64,000 nucleotides of DNA. It comes from Streptomyces albus subsp. chlorinus. Its GTDB lineage: Bacteria; Actinomycetota; Actinomycetes; Streptomycetales; Streptomycetaceae. Position 1 is the stretch's first letter; every line of letters begins with the position of its first letter. The stretch spans positions 996,135 through 1,060,134 of the forward strand of contig NZ_VJOK01000001.1 in NCBI RefSeq assembly GCF_013302895.1, read 5' to 3'. The notes under the pieces were generated by a model that saw nothing but the letters and a program-made list of their open reading frames with translations, searched no databases and was not told the origin of the DNA. The translations under genes and the position numbers were made by a program. This document shows positions 46,215 through 56,468 of the stretch, in pieces.

Positions 46215-47231
46215 TCAGTGGTCCTCCTTCGTACGGGACCCGCCGGCGTGCGGGCGGCTTGCCGCGCCACCCTCCGGGGCGGGTGCGGGGCGGGCCGGCT
46301 CGGCGCCGCCGAGCAGCAGATACATCACGGCCATCCGGATGCTGACGCCGTTGGCCACCTGTTCGACGGCGGTGCAGCGGGGCGAGTCGGCGACCTCGGC
46401 GGTGATCTCCATGCCGCGGTTCATGGGCCCGGGGTGCATCACGATGGACCGCTCGGGCATCCGCGCCATCCGCTCGCCGTCCAGGCCGTAGCGGCGGGCG
46501 TACTCACGCTCGGTGGGGAAGAAGGCCGCGTTCATCCGCTCGCGCTGGACGCGCAGCATCATCACGGCGTCGGACTTGGCCAGCACGGCGTCCAGGTCGT
46601 AGGAGACCTCGCACGGCCAGCTCTCGACGCCGATGGGCAGCAGCGTGGGCGGCGCGACGAGCGTGACGTGGGCGCCCAGTGTGGACAGCAGGTGGACGTT
46701 GGAGCGGGCGACGCGGCTGTGCAGGATGTCGCCGACGATGGTGATGCGCCGGCCGTCGAGCCCCGCGCCCTCCGCGCCGACCAGCCGGCGGCGCATGGTG
46801 AAGGCGTCCAGCAGCGCCTGGGTGGGGTGCTCGTGGGTGCCGTCACCGGCGTTGACGACCGAGCCGCCGATCCACCCGGAGGTGGCCAGCCGGTGCGGGG
46901 CGCCCGAGTCGCCGTGCCGGATGACGACGGCGTCGGCGCCCATGGCCTCCAGGGTGAGCGCGGTGTCCTTGAGGGACTCTCCCTTGGAGACCGAGGAGCC
47001 CTTCGCGGAGAAGTTGATCACGTCGGCGGACAGCCGCTTGGCCGCGGCCTCGAAGGAGATCCGGGTGCGGGTGGAGTCCTCGAAGAAGAGGTTGACGATG
47101 GTGCGGCCGCGCAGGGTGGGCAGTTTCTTGATCGGCCGGTCGGCGAACCGGGCCATCTCCTCGGCGGTGTCGAGGATGAGGACGGCGTCGTCGCGGGTGA
47201 GGTCGGCGGCCGAGATGAGGTGGCGCTTCAT
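46215..47231 (-). CDS. pyrB: aspartate carbamoyltransferase catalytic subunit
   Basis: Joins carbamoyl phosphate and aspartate. The 338-residue protein has the carbamoyl-phosphate loop [12 protein letters not shown], a [11 protein letters not shown] motif and [11 protein letters not shown]. No pyrI-type regulatory subunit is present, as usual in actinobacteria. It follows pyrR after a 186-nt gap in which I see no gene. Confidence 0.97.
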   Translation of the reverse strand: MKRHLISAADLTRDDAVLILDTAEEMARFADRPIKKLPTLRGRTIVNLFFEDSTRTRISFEAAAKRLSADVINFSAKGSSVSKGESLKDTALTLEAMGADAVVIRHGDSGAPHRLATSGWIGGSVVNAGDGTHEHPTQALLDAFTMRRRLVGAEGAGLDGRRITIVGDILHSRVARSNVHLLSTLGAHVTLVAPPTLLPIGVESWPCEVSYDLDAVLAKSDAVMMLRVQRERMNAAFFPTEREYARRYGLDGERMARMPERSIVMHPGPMNRGMEITAEVADSPRCTAVEQVANGVSIRMAVMYLLLGGAEPARPAPAPEGGAASRPHAGGSRTKEDH

Positions 47232-47417
47232 CTGTTGCCTTGTGCCTTCCGTGGGGTCGGATGGAGGTCGTCGCGAGGCCGCGGGGCTCCGCGCACAGGT
47301 GTACGCGCCGGGAGCACCCGGGTCGTGCGGGCATGACGGCGTACGGCGGCGTTCCGCGCGCCCCGTCGCGTACCGTCAGCGGGTGCCGGGCGGGGGCCGG
47401 AGCGGTTCGGGGCGCGG

Positions 47418-48076
<659 letters not shown>

Positions 48077-48165
48077 AAGGACGTCTGTCTGTCGTCGCTC
48101 AACGCTACCAGGCCCCGCCGACGGCCCCGCCCGGGGGCAGCACCAGCCGTCTGGACCCCCTCGGC

Positions 48166-48194
48166 TTGACGCGGCACATTACGCTGCGTAACCT
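48166..48194 (+). promoter_or_regulatory. bldD promoter (-35 TTGACG, 17-nt spacer, -10 TAACCT)
   Basis: TTGACG at 48166-48171 and TAACCT at 48189-48194 are separated by exactly 17 nt, a sound housekeeping-type promoter, about 90 nt upstream of the bldD start codon. The -10 abuts and overlaps the BldD-like box. Confidence 0.75.
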
Positions 48195-48207
48195 CACAGT
48201 GAGTTAC
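48193..48207. promoter_or_regulatory. BldD operator (autoregulatory box)
   Basis: CTCACAGTGAGTTAC matches the published 15-bp BldD consensus (nTnACnCWGnGTnAn) at every conserved position except position 7. It lies at and just after the bldD -10 element, where binding would block transcription. BldD is known to repress its own gene in S. coelicolor. Confidence 0.75.
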
Positions 48208-48285
48208 CAAGAGCGCGGCGCAGCGATTCGCGTGGCGCAGCCGCTCAGCGTGAGACAGCGCGAAACACAGCGTCCGGGGAGCCAT

Positions 48286-48786
48286 ATGTCCAGCGAATAC
48301 GCCAAACAGCTCGGAGCCAAGCTCCGCGCCATCCGCACCCAGCAGGGCCTCTCCCTCCACGGTGTCGAGGAGAAGTCCCAGGGCCGTTGGAAGGCGGTCG
48401 TGGTGGGCTCGTACGAGCGCGGCGACCGGGCCGTGACCGTGCAGCGCCTCGCCGAGCTGGCCGACTTCTACGGTGTCCCGGTGCAGGAGCTGCTACCGGG
48501 AACCACTCCGGGCGGGGCCGCCGAGCCCCCGCCGAAGCTGGTGCTCGACCTGGAGCGCCTCGCCCACGTGCCGGCCGAGAAGGCCGGTCCGCTCCAGCGG
48601 TATGCCGCGACCATCCAGTCGCAGCGCGGGGACTACAACGGCAAGGTCCTCTCGATCCGCCAGGACGACCTGCGCACACTGGCCGTCATCTACGACCAGT
48701 CGCCGTCCGTGCTGACGGAGCAGCTGATCAGCTGGGGTGTACTGGACGCGGACGCCCGCAGGGCGGTGTCCCACGAAGAGGTGTGA
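48286..48786 (+). CDS. bldD: BldD, c-di-GMP-responsive master regulator of development
   Basis: A 166-residue regulator that, bound to tetrameric c-di-GMP, represses sporulation genes during vegetative growth. The N-terminal helix-turn-helix (about 8-65, LRAIRTQQGLSLHGVEEKS) is joined by a linker to the C-terminal domain. The c-di-GMP signature RGD-x8-RQDD is intact at residues 114-116 and 125-128. The ATG at 48286 follows a GGGGAG site. It is divergent from the pyr operon and convergent with nusB. Confidence 0.98.
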   Translation: MSSEYAKQLGAKLRAIRTQQGLSLHGVEEKSQGRWKAVVVGSYERGDRAVTVQRLAELADFYGVPVQELLPGTTPGGAAEPPPKLVLDLERLAHVPAEKAGPLQRYAATIQSQRGDYNGKVLSIRQDDLRTLAVIYDQSPSVLTEQLISWGVLDADARRAVSHEEV

Positions 48787-48877
48787 CCCTCTTCCGCGGA
48801 GCATCTCCTTCCGCCGCGACCGGGGACACCTCCCGGCCAGCCGGAGGCGGGGGGGGGAGCGCCGCCCCATGGCGTGG

Positions 48878-48944
48878 ACCGGCGGTGCCGAACCGGCCGT
48901 GACCCGATCCGCAGGACGGGTCCGGCCGGCTGGGCACCGCCGGT
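48878..48944 (+). terminator. long hairpin terminator after bldD
   Basis: An outer 12-bp arm (48878-48889 with 48933-48944) encloses further nested GC pairing (CCGGCC with GGCCGG). A T-rich tail (TTTGTTGCGTTG) follows on the plus strand. It lies between convergent bldD and nusB and may serve both. Confidence 0.8.
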
Positions 48945-48985
48945 TTGTTGCGTTGTGACCCACCGCCGCCGCGGCGGAAAGAGGG

Positions 48986-49411
48986 TTACCGCCTCAGCGT
49001 CGGCTTCAGTTCCTTCAGCCGGCCCAGCAGGCCGTTGACGAAGCCCGGGGACTCGTCGGTCGAGAACTCCTTCGCCAGCTGGACGGCCTCGTCGATGACG
49101 ACGGCGTCCGGGACGTCGTCGACCCACAGCAGCTCGTGGACCCCGAGCCGCAGGATGCTCCGGTCCACGTCGGGCATCCGGTCGAGCGTCCAGCCCACCG
49201 CGTAGGTGGAGAGCAGTTCGTCGATCCGCGCGGCGTTCTCCGCGTACCCCTCGACGAGGTCCATCGCGTACTCGGAGACCGGCGGCTGCCGGCTGTCCGT
49301 CCGGGCGAGCCGCAACCAGTCCGCGAGCACGGTCCGCACGTCGGCACCGCGCTGGTCGGCCTCGAAGAGGATCTGGAAGGCGCGCTTGCGGGCCTTGTTG
49401 CGTGCGGCCAC
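48986..49411 (-). CDS. nusB: transcription antitermination factor NusB
   Basis: A 141-residue all-alpha protein that, with NusE, loads onto boxA in rRNA transcripts. Typical segments are RNKARKRAFQILFEAD and LRLGVHELLWVDDVPDAVVIDEAVQLAKEFS. The GTG at 49411 is 2 nt after the efp stop, so they are cotranscribed. Nothing is unusual. Confidence 0.97.
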   Translation of the reverse strand: MAARNKARKRAFQILFEADQRGADVRTVLADWLRLARTDSRQPPVSEYAMDLVEGYAENAARIDELLSTYAVGWTLDRMPDVDRSILRLGVHELLWVDDVPDAVVIDEAVQLAKEFSTDESPGFVNGLLGRLKELKPTLRR

Positions 49412-49413
49412 GG

Positions 49414-49980
49414 TTAGCTGTTCACCCGGCCGAGGTACTCGCCGGAGCGGGTGTCCACCTTGATCTTCTCGCCGGTGGTGATGAACAGCGGCACCTGGAT
49501 CTGGTAGCCGGTCTCCAGCTCGGCGGGCTTGGACCCGCCGGTGGAGCGGTCGCCCTGGACGCCCGGCTCGGTGTGCTTGATCGTCAGCTCGACGGCGGCC
49601 GGCAGCTCGACGTTGAGCACCTCGCCCTCGTGCATGGCGACCGTGGCGTCGAAGCCCTCGATCAGGTAGTTGGCCGCGTCGCCGACGGTCTTGCGGTCGA
49701 CGTGGAGCTGGTCATAGGTCTGCATGTCCATGAAGACGAAGTAGTCGCCGTCCATGTACGAGAACTGCATGTCCCGTCGGTCCACGGTGGCCGTTTCGAC
49801 CTTGGTGCCCGCGTTGAACGTCTTGTCGACGATCTTGCCGGACAGGACGTTCTTCAGCTTGGTGCGGACGAAGGCGGGGCCCTTGCCCGGCTTGACGTGC
49901 TGGAACTCGACAACGGACCACAGCTGGTCGCCGTCGAGCTTGAGCACCATGCCGTTCTTGAGGTCGTTCGTGGAAGCCAC
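49414..49980 (-). CDS. efp: translation elongation factor P
   Basis: A 188-residue EF-P that relieves ribosome stalling at polyproline. Three beta-barrel domains are expected; the exposed domain I loop is [12 protein letters not shown], with the Lys in KPGKG that contacts the P-site tRNA. The GTG at 49980 has AGGAGA about 12 nt upstream. Several proteins of this window (mltG, the P-loop protein at 51.5 kb) carry Pro-rich stretches that would depend on it. Confidence 0.97.
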   Translation of the reverse strand: MASTNDLKNGMVLKLDGDQLWSVVEFQHVKPGKGPAFVRTKLKNVLSGKIVDKTFNAGTKVETATVDRRDMQFSYMDGDYFVFMDMQTYDQLHVDRKTVGDAANYLIEGFDATVAMHEGEVLNVELPAAVELTIKHTEPGVQGDRSTGGSKPAELETGYQIQVPLFITTGEKIKVDTRSGEYLGRVNS

Positions 49981-50062
49981 GGTCGCGGAATCTCCTGAGA
50001 CTGCTGCGGAGACCAAAGCGGCTGCCGCGCCTCCGCGACCCGTGGGCCGGCCCCCGCAGGGG

Positions 50063-51259
50063 CTAGAGGGCGAGCAGCTCCTTGGTCGTGATGGTGAGTA
50101 GCTCGGGTCCGCCGTCCGCTTGCGGGCGGACGACGAGCGTGTCGTCGATCCGGACGCCGCCCCGGCCCGGGAGATGGACCCCCGGTTCGACGGTGACCGG
50201 CACACAAGCGTCCAGTTTACCCACGGCCGCCGGGGAGAGCCGAGGGTCCTCACCGATTTCCAGCCCCACCCCGTGCCCCGTCGACTCGCCGAGCGCCGCG
50301 CCGTGCCCGGCGGCCCCCAGCACCTGGCGGGCGGCCCGGTCCACCTCACGGCACTCCGTCCCCGGGCCCAGCGACTCCCGGGCGGCCCGCTGGGCGGCGA
50401 AGACGATGTCGTACAGCTCGATCTGCCAACTGGCGGGCGCGGTGCCGATGACGAACGTGCGGCCGATCTGGCAGCGGTAGCCGCGGTAGCGGGCCCCCAG
50501 CCGTACGGAGAGGAAGTCGCCCTCCTCCACCCGCCGGTCGGTGGGCCGGTGGCCGGCCAGCCCGGAGTTGGGGCCGGTGCCCACCGAGGTGGGGAAGGCC
50601 GCGCCCTCGGCGCCGTGGTCGATCAGACGGCGCTCCAGTTCGAGGGCCAGGTGCCGCTCCGTGCGGCCGACCAGGATCGACTCCAGCAGTTCGCCCAGGG
50701 CCTGGTCGGTGATCTCGGCGGCGACGCGCAGCGCGGAGATCTCCTCCTCGTCCTTGACGACCCGCTGCTGCTCCACGGCCAGCCCCAGGTCCGCCAGGTG
50801 GAGCGAGGGCGCGGCGGCGGCCAGCGCGCGGTGCCGGGCGACGGTCAGATGGTGCTCCTCGACGGCGAGGGCGCGGGCCCCGCTCCGCTCGGCGAGGCCG
50901 GCCGCGGCCACGACGGCGTCCCCATGGGCGCCGCTCCCGCTCTCCGCGTCTCCCGGACAGCTCCCCGGACCGTGGCCGGGGGGTACGCCCAGCGGGCCGC
51001 CGCGCACCTGAAGCGTGACTTCGCGCAGGTCGTCGGCGGGATGGGCACCGTTGGCCGGACCCCCGCCCGGTACCGAGACGAGGGTGTCCTGGCCGTCCGG
51101 GCCGAGCAGCAAGGCGCTGCCGGGGGCCGCGCGGCCGGTCAGATAGCGGACATTGGCGGGACTGGAGATCAGCACCGCGTCGGCGGGGCCGTCGTGGGCG
51201 GTGCTCGCCGCACAGCGGTCGCGCAGCCGGGCGCGGCGGGACACATGCACCTCAGACAT
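50063..51259 (-). CDS. aminopeptidase P-like M24 protein with altered metal site
   Basis: A 398-residue M24 'pita-bread' protein in the position of the Streptomyces X-Pro aminopeptidase gene next to efp. Two canonical metal-binding Asp residues are replaced: Arg253 (SVRLGA instead of VDFGA) and Gln264 (CQIGRTF instead of SDITRTF). The metal His is present (His329, TGHGVGLE), as is one Glu (Glu358, VEPG), while the last Glu is Asp372 (RIDDT). The second family His is Gly336. Classical dinuclear-metal catalysis is therefore doubtful; it may bind without cleaving or use one metal. Confidence 0.85.
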   Translation of the reverse strand: MSEVHVSRRARLRDRCAASTAHDGPADAVLISSPANVRYLTGRAAPGSALLLGPDGQDTLVSVPGGGPANGAHPADDLREVTLQVRGGPLGVPPGHGPGSCPGDAESGSGAHGDAVVAAAGLAERSGARALAVEEHHLTVARHRALAAAAPSLHLADLGLAVEQQRVVKDEEEISALRVAAEITDQALGELLESILVGRTERHLALELERRLIDHGAEGAAFPTSVGTGPNSGLAGHRPTDRRVEEGDFLSVRLGARYRGYRCQIGRTFVIGTAPASWQIELYDIVFAAQRAARESLGPGTECREVDRAARQVLGAAGHGAALGESTGHGVGLEIGEDPRLSPAAVGKLDACVPVTVEPGVHLPGRGGVRIDDTLVVRPQADGGPELLTITTKELLAL

Positions 51260-51495
51260 ATGCCGAGGGTACGCAGCACGGGGCGCGGGGGCCGCCCGGA
51301 CGCGGCCGGACGGGCGACGGCGGAGAAGATCCCCGGCCCACCGTACGGCCCGGCACGCCCGGCAGCGGGCACCAAGCCGGGGACCGGGACCGCCCCAGGG
51401 CCAGAGCCAGGATCAGGGCCGATGACAGGGCCACGGACAATGACAGGGGCAGGAACAGTGACTGGGGCAGGGGGGTCAGAGCACGGAGGCGGCCG

Positions 51496-52575
51496 TCACC
51501 AGCTCACCGGGCTGGCGAGGCTGCGCGCGACCACGTTGTCCAGCATCTGCGCCGTGCTGGCCACGTCCTGCCGCGAGTTGTCGATGATCGGCAGCCCGGA
51601 GCTGTACCAGCCGGCCATGCGGCCGTGGATGTGCGCCACCTCCTCGTCGGCGAGCCGCCGGTTCCCGGTCCGCTCCGCGTTCCGCTCCAGGACGACGTCC
51701 AGGCCGGGGAGCAGCACCACGGGAATCAGCCCGGGGCCCACGTGGCGCTTCCAGCCGCCGAGGCCGATGACGGGCCAGTCGGGGAAGACGGCGTCGTCCA
51801 GGATGCAGGAGATGCCGTTGGCCAGGAAGTTGCGGGCCGCGAAGCCGCAGGTGCGGCGCGCGAGGCGGTACTGCGCCTCGGAGTTCTCGTTCCAGCCCGT
51901 CTGCGGGTCGGCGAACCCGGAGCGGACCCACTCGCGCACGTCGTCCAGGCTGATGTGGGCCGTGGGCACGGCGCGGTGGTCGGCCCAGTACCGGGCGACG
52001 GTCGTCTTGCCCGCGCCCGCGGGGCCGATGAGCAGGACCGCGACGGCGGCGCGGGTGGCGTCCAGCTGGGCCGGTGTCGCGTCCGGCGCCGGTATCTCCA
52101 CGGGGGCGCCGGCCGGCAGCCTGACGTGGCCCGTCGCCTCGGCCGGCGGCATGCTGCCGCCCGGCTGCGGAGGGGCGCCCGCCGGAGGAGCGGGGACGGC
52201 CGGCGGGGGGCCCGGAACCGGCCGCGGGTGCTGCTGGGGCGGTGCCGGGGGCTGTTGCGGCGGCTGGGGAGCCTGCTGCGGGTGCGGGGAGTGCGGCGGG
52301 GTGTGCGGATGCGGGTGGGTGTGGGGGTGCGGGGAGTGCGGCGGCGGGACCTGGGTGTGGCCCTGCGGCTGCGGCACCTGGGCGTGCGGGTGCGGCGGCG
52401 GGACCGGACCGCCCGCCGCGAGGGCGCCGGGAGACGCCGGCGGGGCCGGCCACCGTGCCCCGAAGCCTCCATAGGCACCTTGGGCACCGCTGTGCTGCAT
52501 CCGGACCCCAACTCCGTCCCAGGTGTGTCGGGCGCTGGTGGGCAGCGCCATCCGATATGCCGTGCGTTCGACCAC
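51496..52575 (-). CDS. P-loop ATP/GTP-binding protein with Pro/His-rich N-terminus
   Basis: A 359-residue protein. Residues about 40-150 are low complexity, rich in Pro, His and Gln, with alternating His-Pro units. The C-terminal about 190 residues form a P-loop kinase-like domain with Walker A LLIGPAGAGKTT and a downstream HISLDDVREWVRSG, as in AAA_33/zeta-toxin-like small kinases. The start is placed at GTG 52575 because GGGGAAGG precedes it; ATG 52500 is the main alternative. It lies between aroB and the M24 gene, and its function is unknown. Confidence 0.8.
   Translation of the reverse strand: MVERTAYRMALPTSARHTWDGVGVRMQHSGAQGAYGGFGARWPAPPASPGALAAGGPVPPPHPHAQVPQPQGHTQVPPPHSPHPHTHPHPHTPPHSPHPQQAPQPPQQPPAPPQQHPRPVPGPPPAVPAPPAGAPPQPGGSMPPAEATGHVRLPAGAPVEIPAPDATPAQLDATRAAVAVLLIGPAGAGKTTVARYWADHRAVPTAHISLDDVREWVRSGFADPQTGWNENSEAQYRLARRTCGFAARNFLANGISCILDDAVFPDWPVIGLGGWKRHVGPGLIPVVLLPGLDVVLERNAERTGNRRLADEEVAHIHGRMAGWYSSGLPIIDNSRQDVASTAQMLDNVVARSLASPVSW
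52195..52400. repeat. G/T- and C/A-skewed low-complexity tract encoding Pro/His
   Basis: Strand-asymmetric units such as GTGCGGGTGCGG and GTGTGGGGGTGC recur imperfectly. On the minus strand they encode the His-Pro-rich region of the P-loop protein. Confidence 0.7.
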
Positions 52576-52643
52576 TGACGGTACCTTCCCCGGCCGTCTC
52601 CGTGTGAACGGCCGGATCAGCTCCCAAGTGCCCGACGCCTGGT

Positions 52644-52681
52644 GGCGGCCCGCGGTTCCGCACCGGAACGCGCGGGCCGCC
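52644..52681 (-). terminator. hairpin terminator after aroB
   Basis: An 11-bp outer stem (52644-52654 with 52671-52681) continues as 5 inner pairs (52655-52659 with 52665-52669), with one bulged base. It lies 46 nt after the aroB stop and probably ends the aro operon. Confidence 0.8.
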
Positions 52682-52726
52682 CGGCCGCCGGAGGACGCGC
52701 GGACGGCCCGGCGGCGCCCCGGGCTC

Positions 52727-53827
52727 TCAGGCGGCGATCTCGGCGTGCGCCGCCAGCAGCATCGCGGGGTCGGGGCTCTCCAGGACGGCCGGCTTGGCCA
52801 GCCCCTCCAGGACGATGAAACGCAGCCGGTTGCCGCGGGACTTCTTGTCGACCTTCATGGTCTCCAGCAGCTTGGGCCACTGGTCGCCCCGGTAGGTGAC
52901 GGGCAGGCCCACCGACTCCAGCACCGCGCGGTGCCGGTCGGCCGTCGCGTCGTCCAGCCGGCCCGCGATGCGCCCCAGCTCGGCGGCGAAGACCATGCCG
53001 ACCGAGACGGCGGCGCCGTGCCGCCAGTTGTAGCGCTCGTTCTTCTCGATGGCGTGACCGAGGGTGTGCCCGTAGTTGAGGATCTCGCGGCGGCCCGACT
53101 CCTTCAGGTCCTCGGAGACGACCTCGGCCTTGACGCGGATCGAGCGCTCGATCAGCTCGGCGGTGTGCGGGCCCTGCGGGGTACGGGCCGCGGCCGGGTC
53201 GGACTCGATCAGCTCCAGGATCGCGGGGTCGGCGATGAAGCCCGCCTTGATGATCTCCGCGAGCCCGCTGACGTAGTCGTGGACGCCCAGCGAATCCAGG
53301 GCCGCCAGGTCGCACAACACCCCGGCCGGCGGGTGGAAGGCGCCCACCAGGTTCTTGCCCTCGGCGGTGTTGATGCCGGTCTTGCCGCCGACCGCCGCGT
53401 CCACCATGCCCAGCACGGTCGTCGGCACGGCGATCCACCGCACCCCGCGCAGCCAGGTGGCCGCGACGAACCCGGCCACGTCGGTGGTGGCCCCGCCCCC
53501 GACGCCGACGATCACATCGGTGCGGGTGAAACCGGACTGGCCCAGGGCCTTCCAGCAGTAGGCGGCGACCTCGGCGGTCTTCGACTCCTCCGCGTTGGGC
53601 AGTTGGACGGCGACGGTCTCGTATCCCTGCGCTGCCAGGTCCTCGCGGAGTGCCTCCCCGGTGGAGGCGAGCGCCTCCGGGTGCAGCACGGCGACCCGCT
53701 GCGCCTGGGAGCCGATGAGGCCGGGGAGTTCACCGAGGAGCTGCCGTCCGACGAGCACCTCGTAGGGGGCCGTGCCCGCCGTGCCGCCGACGGGGATACG
53801 GGTCACGGCGGGGTCCTGCGTGGTCAT
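52727..53827 (-). CDS. aroB: 3-dehydroquinate synthase
   Basis: Second step of the shikimate pathway, NAD-dependent. The 366-residue protein has [40 protein letters not shown] and the metal-binding [11 protein letters not shown]. The ATG at 53827 overlaps the aroK stop (ATGA). It is the last gene of the aro run and is followed by a hairpin terminator. Confidence 0.98.
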   Translation of the reverse strand: MTTQDPAVTRIPVGGTAGTAPYEVLVGRQLLGELPGLIGSQAQRVAVLHPEALASTGEALREDLAAQGYETVAVQLPNAEESKTAEVAAYCWKALGQSGFTRTDVIVGVGGGATTDVAGFVAATWLRGVRWIAVPTTVLGMVDAAVGGKTGINTAEGKNLVGAFHPPAGVLCDLAALDSLGVHDYVSGLAEIIKAGFIADPAILELIESDPAAARTPQGPHTAELIERSIRVKAEVVSEDLKESGRREILNYGHTLGHAIEKNERYNWRHGAAVSVGMVFAAELGRIAGRLDDATADRHRAVLESVGLPVTYRGDQWPKLLETMKVDKKSRGNRLRFIVLEGLAKPAVLESPDPAMLLAAHAEIAA

Positions 53828-54357
53828 TGCTGCTTCTCCGGCTGGGTGGAAGGGAGCTGCAGGGCGGCGAGGATCTCGTCCGCGACCTGCTCGGGCGTGC
53901 GGTCCTCGGTGCTGACGACGGCGCGGGCCACCTCGGTGTACAGCGGCCTGCGCTCCTCCATCAGCCTGCGCCACTGCTGGCGCGGGTTGATCACGAGCAG
54001 CGGCCGCGGGGCGTCCAGGCCGACGCGTTTGACGGCCTCGTTCACGCCCATCTCCAGGAAGACCACCGGGTGTCCGGCCAGCAGCCGGCGGGTCTCCTCG
54101 GCGAGCACCGCGCCGCCGCCCAGCGCCAGGACGCCGGTGTGTTCGGCCAGCGCGGTACGCACGGCGGCCCGCTCCAGCTCGCGGAAGTGCGGCTCGCCCT
54201 CTTCCAGGAAGATCTCCGAGACCGGCTTGCCCGCCGTCTCGACGATGTCCTGGTCGGTGTCGCGGCACGTCACGCCGAGGCGTTCGGCGAGGATCGCGCC
54301 CACGGTCGACTTGCCGACCCCCATGGGGCCGACGAGCACCACGACGGGACCGGTCAC
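53824..54357 (-). CDS. aroK: shikimate kinase
   Basis: Phosphorylates shikimate. The 177-residue protein has a P-loop ([13 protein letters not shown]), the shikimate-binding DTDQDI and ALGGGAVL, and the lid Arg in RRPLYTEVA. The GTG at 54357 overlaps the aroC stop as GTGA, and its stop overlaps aroB, so aroC-aroK-aroB are translated in a chain. Confidence 0.97.
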   Translation of the reverse strand: MTGPVVVLVGPMGVGKSTVGAILAERLGVTCRDTDQDIVETAGKPVSEIFLEEGEPHFRELERAAVRTALAEHTGVLALGGGAVLAEETRRLLAGHPVVFLEMGVNEAVKRVGLDAPRPLLVINPRQQWRRLMEERRPLYTEVARAVVSTEDRTPEQVADEILAALQLPSTQPEKQQ

Positions 54358-55538
54358 TTGATCTCCAGGCTGTCGAGGAAGCCGCGCACGTTGCGGCGGG
54401 TCTCGGCGACGCTGTCCCCGCCGAACTTCTCGGCCACCGCGTCCGCCAGCACCAGCGCCACCATCGCCTCGGCGACGATCCCGGCGGCCGGCACGGCACA
54501 CACGTCCGAGCGCTGATGGTGCGCCTTGTCGGGCTCGCCGGTGCGGACGTCGACGGTGGCCAGCGCGCGCGGGACGGTGGCGATCGGCTTCATCGCGGCC
54601 CGCACGCGCAGCAGTTCACCGGTGGACAGGCCGCCCTCGGTGCCGCCGCTGCGCCCCGAGGCGCGGCGGATGCCGTCCGGGGTCGCCAGGATCTCGTCGT
54701 GCGCCAGGGAGCCCGGGACGCGCGCCAAGTCGAAGCCGTCACCCAGTTCCACGCCCTTGATGGCCTGGATGCCCATGAGCGCACCGGCCAGCCGGGCGTC
54801 CAGCCGCCGGTCCCAGTGCACGTGCGAGCCCAGGCCGACGGGCACGCCGTGGGCGACGACCTCGACGACACCGCCGAGGGTGTCGCCGTCCTTGTGGGCC
54901 TGGTCGATCTCGGCGACCATCGCCTCGCTCGCCGCCGCGTCCAGGCACCGCACCGGGTCGGCGTCCAGCCGTGCGACGTCACCGGGCTGCGGGAGGGTGC
55001 CGTAGGGCGCCTTGGCCGCGCCCAGCTCCACCACGTGCGAGACGATCTCCACGCCGGCGGTCTCGCGCAGGTAGGAGCGCGCGACGGTGCCCAGTGCCAC
55101 CCGCGCCGCGGTCTCACGCGCAGAGGCGCGCTCCAGGACGGGACGGGCCTCGTCGAAGCCGTACTTCTGCATGCCCGCCAGGTCGGCGTGGCCGGGGCGG
55201 GGGCGGGTCAGCGGCGCGTTGCGGGCCAGCTGCTCCAGCTCGGCGGGGGCGATTGGATCGGCCGCCATCACCTTCTCCCACTTGGGCCACTCGGTGTTGC
55301 CGACCATGATCGCGACCGGCGAGCCGAGGGTCAGCCCGTGGCGCACGCCGCCGAGGAAGGTGACCTCGTCACGCTCGAACTTCATGCGGGCGCCGCGGCC
55401 GTAGCCGAGGCGGCGGCGCGCCAGCTCGTCGGCGACCATGTCCGTGGTCACCGGGACACCGGAGGGGAGGCCCTCCAGCGTCGCCACGAGTGCGGGGCCG
55501 TGCGACTCCCCTGCGGTCAGCCAGCGCAACCTGCTCAA
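54354..55538 (-). CDS. aroC: chorismate synthase
   Basis: Makes chorismate, the branch point for aromatic amino acids and many Streptomyces natural products. The 394-residue FMN-dependent enzyme starts [16 protein letters not shown] and contains [13 protein letters not shown] and [17 protein letters not shown]. The start is TTG 55538, supported by AGGAG 6-7 nt upstream and by homology beginning at residue 2. Confidence 0.98.
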   Translation of the reverse strand: MSRLRWLTAGESHGPALVATLEGLPSGVPVTTDMVADELARRRLGYGRGARMKFERDEVTFLGGVRHGLTLGSPVAIMVGNTEWPKWEKVMAADPIAPAELEQLARNAPLTRPRPGHADLAGMQKYGFDEARPVLERASARETAARVALGTVARSYLRETAGVEIVSHVVELGAAKAPYGTLPQPGDVARLDADPVRCLDAAASEAMVAEIDQAHKDGDTLGGVVEVVAHGVPVGLGSHVHWDRRLDARLAGALMGIQAIKGVELGDGFDLARVPGSLAHDEILATPDGIRRASGRSGGTEGGLSTGELLRVRAAMKPIATVPRALATVDVRTGEPDKAHHQRSDVCAVPAAGIVAEAMVALVLADAVAEKFGGDSVAETRRNVRGFLDSLEIK

Positions 55539-55628
55539 CGGTGCTCCTCTCGGCCGTCTTGCGGCCCGTCCACGTTCCTGGAACCGATCCTCCCATGCCG
55601 CGGGGAGGGGCCTGCCCGCAAGGGCCGG

Positions 55629-56468
55629 TCAACCGGCGCGGGCCCGCAGCTCCGCCTCGCCCGCCTCGCGCATGGCGGCCAGCGGCGCCGGGCGGCAGCC
55701 CGTCATCTGCTCGACCTGGAGCACGGCCTGGTGCACCAGCAGGTCGAGGCCGCCCACGACGGCCCCGTTCCAGGCGGCGGCCAGCGGTGTCGGCCACGGG
55801 TCGTAGAGGACGTCGAAGAGGGTGCCGCCCGGGGCGGGCACGGCGTGGGCGAGCCCGTCCGTGGCGCCCGCCGGGGTGGTGGCCACCACGAGCGGCGCCC
55901 GCAGCCCCTCGGCGGCGCGCGACCAGTCGTCCGTGCGCACCCGCATCCCGAGCCGTTCGCCCCAGCCCCGCATCTCGCGGGCCCGCTCCTGGCCGCGTAC
56001 GTAGGCGGTGACCTCGCCGTCGCAGATCCGGGCGAGGGCGGCCAGCGCGGAGGAGGCCGTGGCGCCGGCGCCCAGAACGGTGGCGGTCTCCACCCGTGTG
56101 ATCCCGCGCTCGGCCAGCGCGGCGACCATGCCGGGGATGTCGGTGTTGTCGCCCTTGCGGCGCCCGTCCTCGGTGAACACCACGGTGTTGACGGCCTCCA
56201 CGGAGGCGGCCGTGCCGCTGACCTCGTCGAGCAGCGGGAGCACGGCCCGCTTCAGCGGCATGGTGAGCGAGAGCCCCGCCCACCGGTCGTCCAGCCCGGC
56301 GAGGAAGCCCGGGATGCCCTGTTCGGTCACTTCGTACCGGTCGTACGTCCACCCGTCGAGGCCGAGTTCCGCGTAGGCCGCGCGGTGCAGCACCGGCGAG
56401 AGCGAGTGCGCGATGGGGGAGCCGAGGACGGCGGCACGGCCGGCGGTACGCGAGGGGGAATGTGGCAT
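55629..56468 (-). CDS. aroE: shikimate dehydrogenase
   Basis: Reduces dehydroshikimate with NADPH. The 279-residue protein has the substrate motif LGSPIAHSLSPVLH, the catalytic Lys in LTMPLKRAVL, GDNTDIPG and the dinucleotide loop VLGAGATASSALA. The ATG at 56468 overlaps the mltG stop by one base (TGATG). It precedes aroC by 90 nt. Confidence 0.96.
   Translation of the reverse strand: MPHSPSRTAGRAAVLGSPIAHSLSPVLHRAAYAELGLDGWTYDRYEVTEQGIPGFLAGLDDRWAGLSLTMPLKRAVLPLLDEVSGTAASVEAVNTVVFTEDGRRKGDNTDIPGMVAALAERGITRVETATVLGAGATASSALAALARICDGEVTAYVRGQERAREMRGWGERLGMRVRTDDWSRAAEGLRAPLVVATTPAGATDGLAHAVPAPGGTLFDVLYDPWPTPLAAAWNGAVVGGLDLLVHQAVLQVEQMTGCRPAPLAAMREAGEAELRARAG

Noticed and set aside
51400-51480. 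Degenerate repeats of a CAGGGGCAGGA type between the M24 gene and the P-loop protein gene
   Set aside because: Units are short and imperfect, there is no dyad symmetry or open frame with homology, and they are probably slippage debris.
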